Positions 32,084 to 40,979 of a stretch of 64,000 nucleotides of DNA are shown piece after piece. The first letter of the stretch is position 1. Each line of letters begins with the position of its first letter. Where the stretch lies: assembly GCF_006716745.1 (NCBI RefSeq), contig NZ_VFPP01000001.1, positions 4,650,001 through 4,714,000 on the forward strand, read 5' to 3'. The stretch comes from Saccharothrix saharensis. GTDB lineage: Bacteria > Actinomycetota > Actinomycetes > Mycobacteriales > Pseudonocardiaceae. The translations under genes and the position numbers were made by a program. The notes beneath the pieces were generated by a model, which saw only the letters and a list, made by a program, of their open reading frames with translations, was not told where the DNA came from and made no database searches.

Positions 32084-33841
32084 CTAGCCTGCCGTGCGCC
32101 TGCGGCTCCAGAGGACGGCGCCCAGTCCGCCCAGGAGGGCCAGTGCGCCCAGTCCGGCCAGGCCGAGCACGCTCGCGCCCGTGTCCGCCAGGCCGCCGCC
32201 GCCGGCAGCGCCGGCGGCGGCCGGTGCGGTGGTCGTCGTCGGGACGCCGCCGCCGGTCCCCGGCTCGCCCGGCGCGACCTCCTCCGGCGTCACGACGTCG
32301 GACGGGACCACCCGGACCGCCAGCTCCGACTGGCAGTGGCGGCACGTGCCGACGTAGATGACGAACGGCCAGTTGGAGTAGTGCTTCCAGGCGCCGTACA
32401 CGCGGACCTCGTACGGACCGGCGGGGATGTCCACGAACTTCAGCCGGCCGTCGGCGTCGGTGCGGGCCTTGGCCACCAGCTTGCCGCTGATGGCGTCCGC
32501 CAGGCCGACCACCAGGTCCCCGACCTGCTCGCCGGGCTGGCTGGTGTAGTCGTCGTTGCGGTCGTGGAAGAAGTGCATCGCCGAGTCGCCGGGACCGGCG
32601 CCGACCACCCTCGCCCACGCGTTGGCCGACGGGTAGCCCCACGGGCCGCCGTCGCCGGGGCCGAAGTCGCACGGCCAGCTCACGGCGCCGTGCTCGGCGG
32701 TCTCCTCCGAGATGCTGCCGGTGAAGGTGAACGTCCGGGTCTCACCCGCCGGCACCGTCACGCCGCTCGCGTTCCACGCCATGTCGCCCAGGTCGACGTC
32801 ACGCAGCTCCGGGCCCTCGCCGCCGCTGCGGTCGCAGCCCGCCTTGATGCCGGTGACGTCCTCGGTGCCGCGGTTGGTCAGCGTCACCTCGACCTCGGCC
32901 TGGTCGCCGACCCGGTACGTGTCCTGCGTGAAGCGCATGGCCGCCGTCAGCCGGTCGCTCAACGGCCGCACGGCCCGCAGCACCAGGTTCGCGGCGGAAC
33001 CGGAACCGTCCACGGTCAGCTCGGTGTTGCCGCCCTCGACGACCCAGCCGTCCGGCGCCTCGTAGATCGACAGCGTGTAGGTCGACACCGGCAGGCCGGC
33101 GAAGCGGAACCGGCCCTCGGCGTCGGTCCTCGTCCGGAGGACTTCGCCACCCGACGCGTAGACGTTCACGTTGACGCCCGCGATGCCCTCACCGGCGTCG
33201 GGCGCGCCGTTGGCGTTCCGGTCGCCGTAGACCAGACCGGCCGCGTCGTCCGTGGCGGAGGCCGGGTCGACGAGCGGGATCGTCAGGTCGAAGCTGTCGG
33301 CCCAGCCGTTGACGAGCTGGAGGTGGAACCGGGCCACCGGGACGGCGCCGGTCCACCGCTGAGCCTCGCCGTGGACGGTGACCGTCACGCTCTCGCCGGC
33401 GGGCACGGTGATGCCCTTGCCCTGCCAGGTGTGCAGGTCGCCCCACTCCGCGGAGTCGATGGAGAAGTACGAGCCCGAGAGGGTGTACTCGCCCGCCTTC
33501 ACGGTGGTGGCGTCGGCGTCACCGGTGTTGGTGATGGTCACCTCGACCGGGACGCGCTCGCCGACCAGGAACGGCCCGCCCACGACCGCGGCGGAGATGG
33601 CGAGCTTGGCGGCCTGCGCGGCGGCCGACTCCGACGTCGCGGTGGTGGACGCGCCGGTCGTCGTCGTGACCGGAGCCTCGGTGGTGGTGGTGGTGGTGGT
33701 CGCCGGCGCGTCGGTGGTCGTCACCTCCGCCGCGGACCCGGCGTCCTGGGCTCGCGCCGTCGCGGACAGCGTGGCGGCGAGCGCCACGGCCGCGCCGAGG
33801 GCGAGCAATCTTCGCGCGGCAGGGCGCACGGACATGGACAT
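32084..33841 (-). CDS. SdrD-like surface protein with LAxTG sorting signal
   Basis: The product is 585 aa from ATG 33841, with GGGGGGA seven bases upstream. The signal peptide ends at ARAQD (about 32) and a Thr-rich stalk (TTTTTTTEAPVTTTTG) follows. Modules alternate as in the larger relative: an SdrD-B-like loop GDRNANGAPDAGEGIAGVNV, a beta domain RFTQDTYRVGDQAEVEVTLT, and HDRNDDYTSQPGEQVGDL. The C-terminus has LADTG, a hydrophobic helix and SRRRTAG, a class E sortase signal. The protein should be covalently wall-linked. Three Cys near 280-500 may form disulfides. Confidence 0.85.
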   Translation of the reverse strand: MSMSVRPAARRLLALGAAVALAATLSATARAQDAGSAAEVTTTDAPATTTTTTTEAPVTTTTGASTTATSESAAAQAAKLAISAAVVGGPFLVGERVPVEVTITNTGDADATTVKAGEYTLSGSYFSIDSAEWGDLHTWQGKGITVPAGESVTVTVHGEAQRWTGAVPVARFHLQLVNGWADSFDLTIPLVDPASATDDAAGLVYGDRNANGAPDAGEGIAGVNVNVYASGGEVLRTRTDAEGRFRFAGLPVSTYTLSIYEAPDGWVVEGGNTELTVDGSGSAANLVLRAVRPLSDRLTAAMRFTQDTYRVGDQAEVEVTLTNRGTEDVTGIKAGCDRSGGEGPELRDVDLGDMAWNASGVTVPAGETRTFTFTGSISEETAEHGAVSWPCDFGPGDGGPWGYPSANAWARVVGAGPGDSAMHFFHDRNDDYTSQPGEQVGDLVVGLADAISGKLVAKARTDADGRLKFVDIPAGPYEVRVYGAWKHYSNWPFVIYVGTCRHCQSELAVRVVPSDVVTPEEVAPGEPGTGGGVPTTTTAPAAAGAAGGGGLADTGASVLGLAGLGALALLGGLGAVLWSRRRTAG

Positions 33842-33955
33842 GGAGAAGTCCCCCCTTTGTGGTGAAAGGTCGCCGAAAGCTAACCCACCACCACGCGGCG
33901 CTCCGAGGGGAATTCGATAACAATGCGACCGGCCGCATATGTCGCCAGGACGCAC

Positions 33956-33989
33956 CGGAGGCCGGTTCCCCTCGGGAAACCGGCCTCCG
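33956..33989. terminator. Terminator after the M28 peptidase gene
   Basis: CGGAGGCCGGTT (33956-33967) pairs with AACCGGCCTCCG (33978-33989), 20 bases after the minus-strand stop at 34009. Confidence 0.7.
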
Positions 33990-34008
33990 TTACTCGTTCG
34001 GACGTGCT

Positions 34009-35538
34009 TTACGCCACGTCGGCGTGCGAGTGGTGGTGCGCCTCGACGTGCATCGAACGCATCGAAGCCGCCCGCGCCGAAGCGCGCTCGGTCCGCGCCG
34101 GCACGCCGTTCACGCTTTCCGTGCTGATCGCGTACGACGCCGTCACCCAGGCCAACGCGTCGGCGTTGCGGTCCAGGGCGACGCGGTCGACGTTGCCCAG
34201 GTTGTCACCGGAGCCGTGGTAGTTGGGGTCGTAGGCGACACCCGCCGTGCCGCCCCACTTCGCCGCCTGCGCCTCGGTCTTGATGCCCTCCGCGCCGGTG
34301 AACAGACCACCGGCCGGAATGCCCTGGAGGATGAACTCGCCGTAGTCCGAGCGGCCCGTGAAGTCGGTGCCCTCGGTCTGCACGCCCTTCTCCACCGTCA
34401 GGTACTCGACGAACGCCTGCTCGATCTGGCCGGAGCCGTACGGGCCGGCACCCGCGCCGACCGCGTCGGAGTCGTCGCCGTCGTAGACGAAGTACGCCGC
34501 GTTGGGCGAGCCGATCATGTCGAAGTTCAGGTACAGCGCGATGTCCAACTGCTGCTCGAACGTCAGCGACTGCACGTACTTCGTCGAGCCGACCAGGCCG
34601 AGCTCCTCGGCGCCCCACCAGCCGAACCGCACCGCGTTGTTGACCTTCGGCGAGCCGCCCAGCTTCAGCGCGGTCTCCAGCAGGCCGGCCGAACCGGTGC
34701 CGTTGTCGTTGATGCCCGCGCCGTTCTCGACGCTGTCGAGGTGCGCGCCCGCCATCACGACGTTGTCCTTGCGACCGGTCTTCGTCTGCGCGATCACGTT
34801 GCGCGAGACGCGGTCCTCCTCGTGGTAGCGCAGGTCCACGGTGACGGACTGGCCGCCGAGCTGGGCCAGCGCGTCGCCGTCCGCCTGGGTCACGCCACCG
34901 GTCGGCACGACGCCCGGCGCGCCGAGCGTGACGCCCGCCAGGGTGCCCTCGCGGTTGTTGGAGATGATCACCGCGATGGCGCCCGCGGCGGCCGCGTTGC
35001 GGTGCTTGACGTCGAACGTGCAGGAGCCGCGGCGGATCAGCGCGATGCCGCCGGTGAAGTCCTGCCCGGCGAAGTCGGACGCCTCGCAGCCCGGGGTCGT
35101 GTCCTCGGGCACGACGCGCAGCGGGCCGGTGACGCCGCCGACCGGCGTCTGCGGCGAGAACTCCAGCGGGATGTTCTCGTAGGTGGTCGTGCCGACCTTG
35201 GCGATCGCCGCGTCGGTGATCTGCACCGGGTAGGTGAACTCCGGCGTGGTGACGTCGAAGCCCGCGCCGCGCAGCTTGCCCGCCACGTACTCCACGCTGG
35301 CGTCGTAGCCGGACGTGCCCGCGGCGCGGTTGCCGTCGTTGCGGTCGGCGATGCGCTGGAAGGCGATCAGGTGGCGGTTCACCCCGTCCGCGGTGACGTT
35401 CTTGGTGAGGTTCCTGGCCAGCTTCGGCCCGTCGAGCGTCGAGGCCGACGCGACGTTGACGGCCGGAACGGCGACCAGTGCGAGGGATGCGGACGCCGCG
35501 AGGATCGCCGCGCGTCGGATCCCGGTTCTACCTGACAT
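34009..35538 (-). CDS. Secreted M28 family aminopeptidase with PA domain
   Basis: The product is 509 aa. ATG 35538 is preferred (AAGGGGA upstream) over an in-frame GTG 18 bases earlier. A signal peptide ends near VASAST (about 34). A protease-associated insert lies at about 130-235 (CEASDFAGQDFTGGIALIRR). The M28 zinc site is complete: GAHLDSVENGAGINDNGTGS, WGAEELGLVGS, YLNFDMIGSPNAAYFVYDG and YHGSGDNLGNVD. It resembles Streptomyces griseus aminopeptidase-type enzymes that release N-terminal hydrophobic residues. The C-terminal His-rich tail (HVEAHHHSHADVA) is unusual. Confidence 0.9.
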   Translation of the reverse strand: MSGRTGIRRAAILAASASLALVAVPAVNVASASTLDGPKLARNLTKNVTADGVNRHLIAFQRIADRNDGNRAAGTSGYDASVEYVAGKLRGAGFDVTTPEFTYPVQITDAAIAKVGTTTYENIPLEFSPQTPVGGVTGPLRVVPEDTTPGCEASDFAGQDFTGGIALIRRGSCTFDVKHRNAAAAGAIAVIISNNREGTLAGVTLGAPGVVPTGGVTQADGDALAQLGGQSVTVDLRYHEEDRVSRNVIAQTKTGRKDNVVMAGAHLDSVENGAGINDNGTGSAGLLETALKLGGSPKVNNAVRFGWWGAEELGLVGSTKYVQSLTFEQQLDIALYLNFDMIGSPNAAYFVYDGDDSDAVGAGAGPYGSGQIEQAFVEYLTVEKGVQTEGTDFTGRSDYGEFILQGIPAGGLFTGAEGIKTEAQAAKWGGTAGVAYDPNYHGSGDNLGNVDRVALDRNADALAWVTASYAISTESVNGVPARTERASARAASMRSMHVEAHHHSHADVA

Positions 35539-35600
35539 GATCGAGTTCCCCTTCACTCGGATGCCGAACCCTCACAAGTCACGGGGAGGAGCGCAATCCG

Positions 35601-36248
35601 TCACTCGGTGGGTTCTCGCGCTGTGAGCAGGGGCAAGCACCGTGTGACACCGCTCACCCCCAGCTCCCACTCCGGCCGGCGCAGCGTCCCCGGCGTCACC
35701 AGAAGCCGGGTCTGCTCGGCCGGTTCACCCCTTCTGACCTGCTGGAACGTGCCGTCCGGCCGGTAGCCGAGCTTGCGGCTCACGCCGTGCGAGGCGAGGT
35801 TGTCGCCGAACGCGCTCGACCGCGCCGCCACCGCGCCGAGGTGGTCGAACGCGAACAGCAGGACGGCCGCCCGCATCTCCGTGCCGATCCCCCGGCCCTG
35901 GTGCCGCAGCCCGAGCCACGACCCGCTGACCACCTCCCGCAGCACGGGGAAGTCGTCGGCGCCCAGCGACTGCATGCCGACCACGCGGCCGTCGACGCGC
36001 ACGATGAAGTTCACCGTCCACCGCCGCGGCGACAAGGTCGAACGCACCTGCCAGAAGTGCTGGAGCGTGTTGCGGCCCAACCGGTCGCGCGGCGCGTCGG
36101 TCCACTCCACCCCGAACGGCATCCGGTCGGGCGGGTGGACGCCGTCGAGCGCCACGTCCGCCAGTTCGGCCAGGCCCGCGTCGTCGTCGGGGCGCAGGTC
36201 GAGGCGCGGCGTGCGCAGCACCAGGTCGTGGAGCGGCCAGTGGTCCAT
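35601..36248 (-). CDS. GNAT family N-acetyltransferase
   Basis: The product is 215 aa from ATG 36248. It has the RimJ/RimL-type GNAT fold: LVLRTPRLDLRPDDDAGLAE at the start, VNFIVRVDGRVVGMQSLGA, the acetyl-CoA loop GLRHQGRGIGTEMRAAVLLF (Q/RxxGxG/A) and SSAFGDNLASHGVSRKLGYR. The substrate is not predictable. It is divergent from the quinone oxidoreductase gene, 56 bases apart. Confidence 0.85.
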   Translation of the reverse strand: MDHWPLHDLVLRTPRLDLRPDDDAGLAELADVALDGVHPPDRMPFGVEWTDAPRDRLGRNTLQHFWQVRSTLSPRRWTVNFIVRVDGRVVGMQSLGADDFPVLREVVSGSWLGLRHQGRGIGTEMRAAVLLFAFDHLGAVAARSSAFGDNLASHGVSRKLGYRPDGTFQQVRRGEPAEQTRLLVTPGTLRRPEWELGVSGVTRCLPLLTAREPTE

Positions 36249-36291
36249 GCCCGTCGATGGTGGCGACCGCGCGCCCGTCGTGCGACCGGAT

Positions 36292-36297
36292 TACCGT
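36292..36297 (+). promoter_or_regulatory. -10 box TACCGT for leaderless oxidoreductase gene
   Basis: TACCGT ends seven bases before ATG 36305, without a Shine-Dalgarno sequence. Confidence 0.55.
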
Positions 36298-36304
36298 CGA
36301 GCCC

Positions 36305-37273
36305 ATGCGCGCGATCACCATTCGTGAACCCGGCGGACCGGACGTGCTGGCGTGGACGGAGGTTCGGGACCCCGAACCGGGGCCGGGCGAGGTGCTCCTG
36401 GACGTCGCCGCGACCGCCGTGAACCGGGCCGACCTGCTGCAACGCCAGGGCCACTACCCACCGCCGAAGGGCACGTCGGAGTCGCCCGGCCTGGAGTGCT
36501 CCGGGACCGTCGCGGCGCTCGGCGACGGCGTCACGGGGTGGAACGTCGGCGACGAGGTGTGCGCGCTGCTGGCCGGCGGTGGTTACGCGGAACGTGTCGT
36601 CGTCCCGGCCGCGCAACTCCTGCCGCTGCCCGACGGCGTCGACCTGGTGACGGCCGCCTCGCTGCCCGAGGTCGCGTGCACGGTGTGGTCGAACGTGGTC
36701 ATGGTCGCCGGCCTGCGCGAGGGCGAGACGTTCCTCGTGCACGGCGGGGCCGGCGGCATCGGCACGCACGCCATCCAGGTCGCCAAGGCGCTCGGCGCCC
36801 GCGTCGCCGTGACCGCGGGCTCGGCGGAGCGGCTGCGGCGCTGCGCCGAGCTGGGCGCGGACGTGCTGGTGAACTACCGGGAGCAGGACTTCGTGGCCGA
36901 GGTCGGGCAGGCGGACGTCGTCCTGGACAACATGGGCGCGGCCTACCTCGACCGGAACGTCGACGTCCTCGCGCCGGACGGCCGGTTGGTGGTCATCGGC
37001 CTGCAGGGCGGCGTGAAGGGTCCGCTGAACATCGGCAAGCTGCTGTCCAAGCGGGCGAGCGTGACCGGCACCGGGCTGCGGTTCCGGCCGGTCGACGGCC
37101 CGAACGGCAAGGGCCGCATCGTGGCCGAGGTGCGCGAGCACCTGTGGCCCCTCGTCTCCTCCGGTCGGGTCAAGCCCGTCGTGCACGACGTGCTGCCGAT
37201 CGAACGGGCCGGGGACGCCCACCGGGCGCTGGAGGACGGCGACGTCTTCGGGAAGCTCGTCCTGAAGGTGTGA
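36305..37273 (+). CDS. NAD(P)H-quinone oxidoreductase (zinc-independent MDR family)
   Basis: The product is 322 aa from ATG 36305. It belongs to the medium-chain dehydrogenase/reductase family, PIG3/QOR branch: TAVNRADLLQRQGHYPPPKG, SPGLECSGTVAALGDGV, the Rossmann motif VHGGAGGIGTHAIQVAKALG, DVVLDNMGAAYLDRNVDVL. No structural zinc cysteines are present. It reduces quinones or related electrophiles with NAD(P)H in the cytosol. In M. tuberculosis an oxidoreductase of this class (Rv3777) borders the Rv3778c-Rv3783 genes that also follow here. Confidence 0.88.
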   Translation: MRAITIREPGGPDVLAWTEVRDPEPGPGEVLLDVAATAVNRADLLQRQGHYPPPKGTSESPGLECSGTVAALGDGVTGWNVGDEVCALLAGGGYAERVVVPAAQLLPLPDGVDLVTAASLPEVACTVWSNVVMVAGLREGETFLVHGGAGGIGTHAIQVAKALGARVAVTAGSAERLRRCAELGADVLVNYREQDFVAEVGQADVVLDNMGAAYLDRNVDVLAPDGRLVVIGLQGGVKGPLNIGKLLSKRASVTGTGLRFRPVDGPNGKGRIVAEVREHLWPLVSSGRVKPVVHDVLPIERAGDAHRALEDGDVFGKLVLKV

Positions 37274-37309
37274 GGAGCGCGTCCGGACGGCCCCGGCGAC
37301 GCGCCTCCT

Positions 37310-37969
37310 CTACTCCAACGCCGTCGCCGTGGCCAGGAACGTCCGAGGCGTCGTCCGGAAGCGCAACGCGAACTCCTCCGCCCACCGCACCAGCACGGTC
37401 TGCTCACCGGGCCGTTCGGCGTCGTCGACCAACACCGCCGCGCCGGGCGCGAGCACGCCCCGCAGCACGGGCAGCGCCGGGTACCGCGCGTCCCCCAGCA
37501 ACGGACCGTCCACCAGCAGCAGGTCCACCAACCCGTACCGCTCCACGTACGCCGACACCTCGTCGTGCACGAGCTGGGGGTGGTACCACTGCGCGTTCCC
37601 GAGCGCCGCGGGATGGGGCGTCAGGGGCGCGTGCACGACCCGCGCCACGTGCCCCAAGCCCTCCCGCCGCAGCTGGCTGGCCACGAAAGCCGCCGTGCGC
37701 TCGTCGTGCTCGACGGACAGCAGGTGCCCGAACCCGCGCCGGGCCAGCAACCGCGCCAGCACGACCGACGACGCGCCGCACCCGCACTCGACCAGCACCG
37801 TCCGCGAACCCAGCAGCACCTCGTCCACCACCGCCGCCAGCGCGGCGGGGCGCAGCTCGTGGGCCGTGTTGGGCAGGTACTCCGACATCAGGGGCGCCAG
37901 CCGGTGCAGTGCGGCGAGGTCGGCGAGCTCCCGTGACAGCAGGTCGTCCACCCAACCCCCCGAACTCAC
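37310..37969 (-). CDS. SAM-dependent methyltransferase-like protein
   Basis: The product is 219 aa. GTG 37969 overlaps the stop of the upstream class V gene by four bases. The class I methyltransferase core is recognisable: TVLVECGCGASSVVLARLLA (motif I), LLSVEHDERTAAFVA (acidic residue ending beta-2), VDLLLVDGPLLGD (motif IV-like). The substrate is unknown. Coupling with the class V PLP-fold gene suggests related roles. Confidence 0.75.
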   Translation of the reverse strand: MSSGGWVDDLLSRELADLAALHRLAPLMSEYLPNTAHELRPAALAAVVDEVLLGSRTVLVECGCGASSVVLARLLARRGFGHLLSVEHDERTAAFVASQLRREGLGHVARVVHAPLTPHPAALGNAQWYHPQLVHDEVSAYVERYGLVDLLLVDGPLLGDARYPALPVLRGVLAPGAAVLVDDAERPGEQTVLVRWAEEFALRFRTTPRTFLATATALE

Positions 37970-39165
37970 CCCAGCTCGGCGACCGCCCGCACGAGCTCGT
38001 CCACTTCGACCGCGTTCGTGTAGTGCGCCAGGCCGACGCGGATCGCCCCGCCGACCTCGCCCACGCCCAGCACCGAGAACACGCCGTGCTGCCCCGAGTC
38101 GGCGAACGCGCAGACGCCGCGCTCGGACAGGTGCTCGACGCCGTCGGTCGCCTTCACGCCGGCCACCGTGAACGCCAGCGCCGGCACCCGGCGCATGGCG
38201 TCGCCGATCACCATGACGTGACGGAGCGATCGCAGTTCGTTGATGAGATTAGCCAGAAGTCCGGCCTGGTAGGCCTTCACCGAACCCAGCGACGTGAGCA
38301 CGCGCTCGCGTCGCGGACCCACGGCGGCGTCGTCCAGACCGGCCAGGTACTCCACCGATGCCACCAGACCGGCCAGCAACGGGTAGGCGTGCGGGCCCAG
38401 TTCCAGGCGTTCGGGACCCCGCGCGCCGGGCTCCACGGCCACCGAGGGCAGCAGGTCGAGCATCGACGGGTCGCGGAACACCAGCGCGCCGACCGGGGGG
38501 CCACCCCAGTTGTTCGCCGACACGGCCACCACGTCGGCGTCCATGGCCGTGATGTCGAGCGGCACGAACGGCGCGGCCGAGGAGGCGTCCACCACGACCA
38601 GCGCGTCCGTGCGGCGGGCGGCCTCGGCGATCTTGCGCAGGTCCGGGCGGGTACCCACGGAGCCGGACGCGGCCGTCACCGCGACCAGCTTGCACTTGGG
38701 CGTGACCAGGTCGTCGTACTGCCAGGCGGGCAGCTCGCACGTCTCGATGTCGACCTCGGCCCACCGCACCACGCTGCCGGTGCGCTGCGCGGCCCGCTGC
38801 CACGGCGCGATGTTGCCGGGGTGGTCCAGCCGCGACACCACGACCTCGTCGCCGAGGAACCAGCCCTCCGACAGCGCGTCGGCCAGCCGTTGCAGCAGCA
38901 CCGCGGAGCTCGGGCCGAGCACGACGCCCGCCGGGTCGGCGCCGACGAGGTCGGCCACCGCCCGCCTGGCCGCGTCGACGATGGCCTCGGCGCGTTGCGA
39001 AGCCGGGAAGATGCCACCCGGCCCGGAGACGGGTGCGCGCAGCGCGGTGGAGACGGCCGTGGCCACCTGTTCGGGTACTTGCATCCCCGCGGGAGCGTCC
39101 AGGTGAACCCAGCCGTCGCCGAGCGCGGGGAACAGCCCACGGACCCGGGCGACGTCGAACGCCAT
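37966..39165 (-). CDS. Class V aminotransferase-fold protein lacking the PLP lysine
   Basis: The product is 399 aa from ATG 39165. The fold-type I class V layout is clear: LDAPAGMQVPEQVATAV, SSAVLLQRLADAL, VVVSRLDHPGNIAPWQRAA, TAASGSVGTRPDLRKIAEAA, the PLP-pyridine Asp in LVVVDASSAAPFVPLD. Where cysteine desulfurases have SxHK, this protein has SANNWGGPPVGALVF, so the Schiff-base lysine is replaced by asparagine; I see no other nearby lysine in the motif. It may bind PLP or PMP without classical transamination, or be non-catalytic. It corresponds by position to Rv3778c of M. tuberculosis (possible aminotransferase). Confidence 0.8.
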   Translation of the reverse strand: MAFDVARVRGLFPALGDGWVHLDAPAGMQVPEQVATAVSTALRAPVSGPGGIFPASQRAEAIVDAARRAVADLVGADPAGVVLGPSSAVLLQRLADALSEGWFLGDEVVVSRLDHPGNIAPWQRAAQRTGSVVRWAEVDIETCELPAWQYDDLVTPKCKLVAVTAASGSVGTRPDLRKIAEAARRTDALVVVDASSAAPFVPLDITAMDADVVAVSANNWGGPPVGALVFRDPSMLDLLPSVAVEPGARGPERLELGPHAYPLLAGLVASVEYLAGLDDAAVGPRRERVLTSLGSVKAYQAGLLANLINELRSLRHVMVIGDAMRRVPALAFTVAGVKATDGVEHLSERGVCAFADSGQHGVFSVLGVGEVGGAIRVGLAHYTNAVEVDELVRAVAELG

Positions 39166-39278
39166 GCCGCACACCGTACGGAGGACGTCGGCGGGAGCGA
39201 CAGCAGGGGCGGCGGGTTTGCCACCCGATCCGTGACCCGGTTCGGCGCTCGCCACCCGATCGGGCCAGGATGGGAGGC

Positions 39279-39830
39279 ATGAGCGAGGCACCCCGAGGTG
39301 ATCAGGTGGAGAACGAGCGGCACGTGGTCGTGGTCGGCCCGGACGGCACCCCGGTGGGTGCCGCCAGGGTGCCGGCCGGCGACGACGCGGGCGGCCAGGA
39401 CGTGACCGACCTGGTCGAGCAGCCGGCGAAGGTCATGCGCATCGGCACGATGATCAAGCAGCTGCTGGAGGAGGTGCGGGCGGCGCCCCTCGACGAGGCC
39501 AGCCGCAACCGGCTCAAGGAGATCCACAAGCGGTCGATCGACGAGCTGGAGGACGGCCTCGCGCCGGAGCTGCGCGACGAGCTGGAGCGGCTGTCCCTGC
39601 CGTTCACCGAGGAGGGCACCCCCTCCGACGCGGAGCTGCGGATCGCCCAGGCGCAGCTCGTGGGCTGGCTGGAGGGCCTGTTCCACGGCATCCAGACGGC
39701 CCTGTTCGCCCAGCAGATGGCGGCACGCGTCCAGCTCGAGCAGATGCGCGGCCGCGCGCTGCCCGCCGGCACGGGCGCCGGTGACGGCTCCGAGACGCCC
39801 CACATCCGGGGCACCGGTCAGTACCTCTGA
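39279..39830 (+). CDS. bpa: Bacterial proteasome activator
   Basis: The product is 183 aa from ATG 39279, with GGGAGG upstream. It matches Bpa/PafE (Rv3780; DUF2587): a disordered N-terminus, then a four-helix bundle (KVMRIGTMIKQLLEEVRAAP, SRNRLKEIHKRSIDELEDGL, LVGWLEGLFHGIQTALFAQQ) and the C-terminal GQYL. In mycobacteria Bpa forms a dodecameric ring that docks this GQYL tail into 20S proteasome pockets and promotes ATP-independent degradation of disordered proteins such as HspR. Its presence implies a 20S proteasome elsewhere in the genome. A strong terminator follows. Confidence 0.92.
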   Translation: MSEAPRGDQVENERHVVVVGPDGTPVGAARVPAGDDAGGQDVTDLVEQPAKVMRIGTMIKQLLEEVRAAPLDEASRNRLKEIHKRSIDELEDGLAPELRDELERLSLPFTEEGTPSDAELRIAQAQLVGWLEGLFHGIQTALFAQQMAARVQLEQMRGRALPAGTGAGDGSETPHIRGTGQYL

Positions 39831-39833
39831 GGC

Positions 39834-39873
39834 GCGTGGTGGAGCCGGTTCGGGGAGGACCCCTCCACCACGC
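39834..39873. terminator. Terminator after bpa
   Basis: GCGTGGTGGAG (39834-39844) pairs with CTCCACCACGC (39863-39873), four bases after the stop codon. Confidence 0.75.
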
Positions 39874-40039
39874 TCACCGTCCGCGACCACCCCACCCACG
39901 CCGCGCACGAGGCCGATTACCGGGGGTGCACACCCGACCATGAACAGGTGATCGCGCACGTACCCCGTGTTGCCGAAACGTCGCCGACCCGGTAATCGCA
40001 ACGTGACCAGCCAGCGTCGGGCCGTCGGCGCCGCGCCGG

Positions 40040-40045
40040 TAGGCT
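40040..40045 (+). promoter_or_regulatory. -10 box TAGGCT of the exporter operon
   Basis: TAGGCT ends eight bases before GTG 40054, the leaderless spacing, and argues for that start over upstream in-frame candidates at 39967 and 40003. Confidence 0.5.
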
Positions 40046-40053
40046 CACCACTC

Positions 40054-40962
40054 GTGCAGCCCACCGAGACGGTCGACCGACCCCCAGCTCCCGTCGAGTC
40101 CAACTCCCGCACGTTCCAGCGCGCCTTCGGCGACGTGCGCGAGGCGTGGCAGCACCGGGAGCTGTGGGGGCACCTCGGTTGGCAGGACATCAAGCAGCGC
40201 TACCGCCGGTCGGTCATCGGCCCGCTGTGGATCACCATCTCCATGGGCACCACGGCGCTCGCGCTGGGCCTGCTGTACTCGGCGCTGTTCGGCCAGGAGA
40301 TCAACACGTTCCTGCCGTACGTGACGGCCGGCTTCGTGATCTGGAACTTCATCGTCGGCTGCGTCACCGAGGGCACCGACGTGTTCATCGCCAACGAGGG
40401 GCTGATCAAGCACCTGCCGGCGCCGATCACCGTGCACGTGCTGCGGCTGGTGTGGCGGCAGGTGCTGTTCTTCGTGCACAACCTCGTGGTCTACCTGATC
40501 GTGCTGGCGATCTTCTTCCCGGACCTCACCGAGCCGTACCACATGGCGGGCGAAACGCAGGGGCACCCCGGCGTCAGCTGGGCGATCCTGCTGGCCATCC
40601 CCGCGTTCGCGCTGGTGGCGGTCAACGCGGTGTGGGTCGCCCTGCTGTTCGGCATCATCAGCACCCGGTTCCGCGACATCCCCCCGGTCGTGCACAGCTT
40701 CATCAACCTGGTGTTCTTCATGACACCGATCGTGTGGCACACGGGTGTGCTCGAGAAGGTCGGCGCGGGCGGTGACTGGCGCATGCTGATCGCGGAGCTC
40801 AACCCGCTCTACCACTTCCTGGAGATCGTGCGCGCCCCGCTGCTCGGCCACGAGCAGAGCTGGCACCACTGGGTCGTCGTCGGCGCGTTCACCGTCGTCG
40901 GCTGGACGGTGGCGCTCGTGGCGCTGCGCAACTACCGTGCCCGCGTCTCCTACTGGGTCTGA
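40054..40962 (+). CDS. wzm: Galactan/O-antigen ABC exporter permease (Wzm/RfbD-like)
   Basis: The product is 302 aa from GTG 40054; the frame is open from 39967. It is an ABC-2 type permease with six membrane helices. REAWQHRELWGHLGWQDIKQ and RYRRSVIGPLWITISMG precede the first helix, and LVFFMTPIVWHTGVL and ELNPLYHFLEIVRAPLLG are signature segments of Wzm proteins. With the ATPase encoded 17 bases downstream it forms the exporter that moves lipid-linked galactan across the membrane (Rv3783/Rv3781 in M. tuberculosis). Confidence 0.9.
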   Translation: MQPTETVDRPPAPVESNSRTFQRAFGDVREAWQHRELWGHLGWQDIKQRYRRSVIGPLWITISMGTTALALGLLYSALFGQEINTFLPYVTAGFVIWNFIVGCVTEGTDVFIANEGLIKHLPAPITVHVLRLVWRQVLFFVHNLVVYLIVLAIFFPDLTEPYHMAGETQGHPGVSWAILLAIPAFALVAVNAVWVALLFGIISTRFRDIPPVVHSFINLVFFMTPIVWHTGVLEKVGAGGDWRMLIAELNPLYHFLEIVRAPLLGHEQSWHHWVVVGAFTVVGWTVALVALRNYRARVSYWV

Positions 40963-40979
40963 GTGAGGCCAGAAGCAAC

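Noticed and set aside
36352..39282. 976-codon plus-strand frame
   Set aside because: It overlaps the oxidoreductase in another frame and runs antisense to two recognisable genes; composition is shadow-like.
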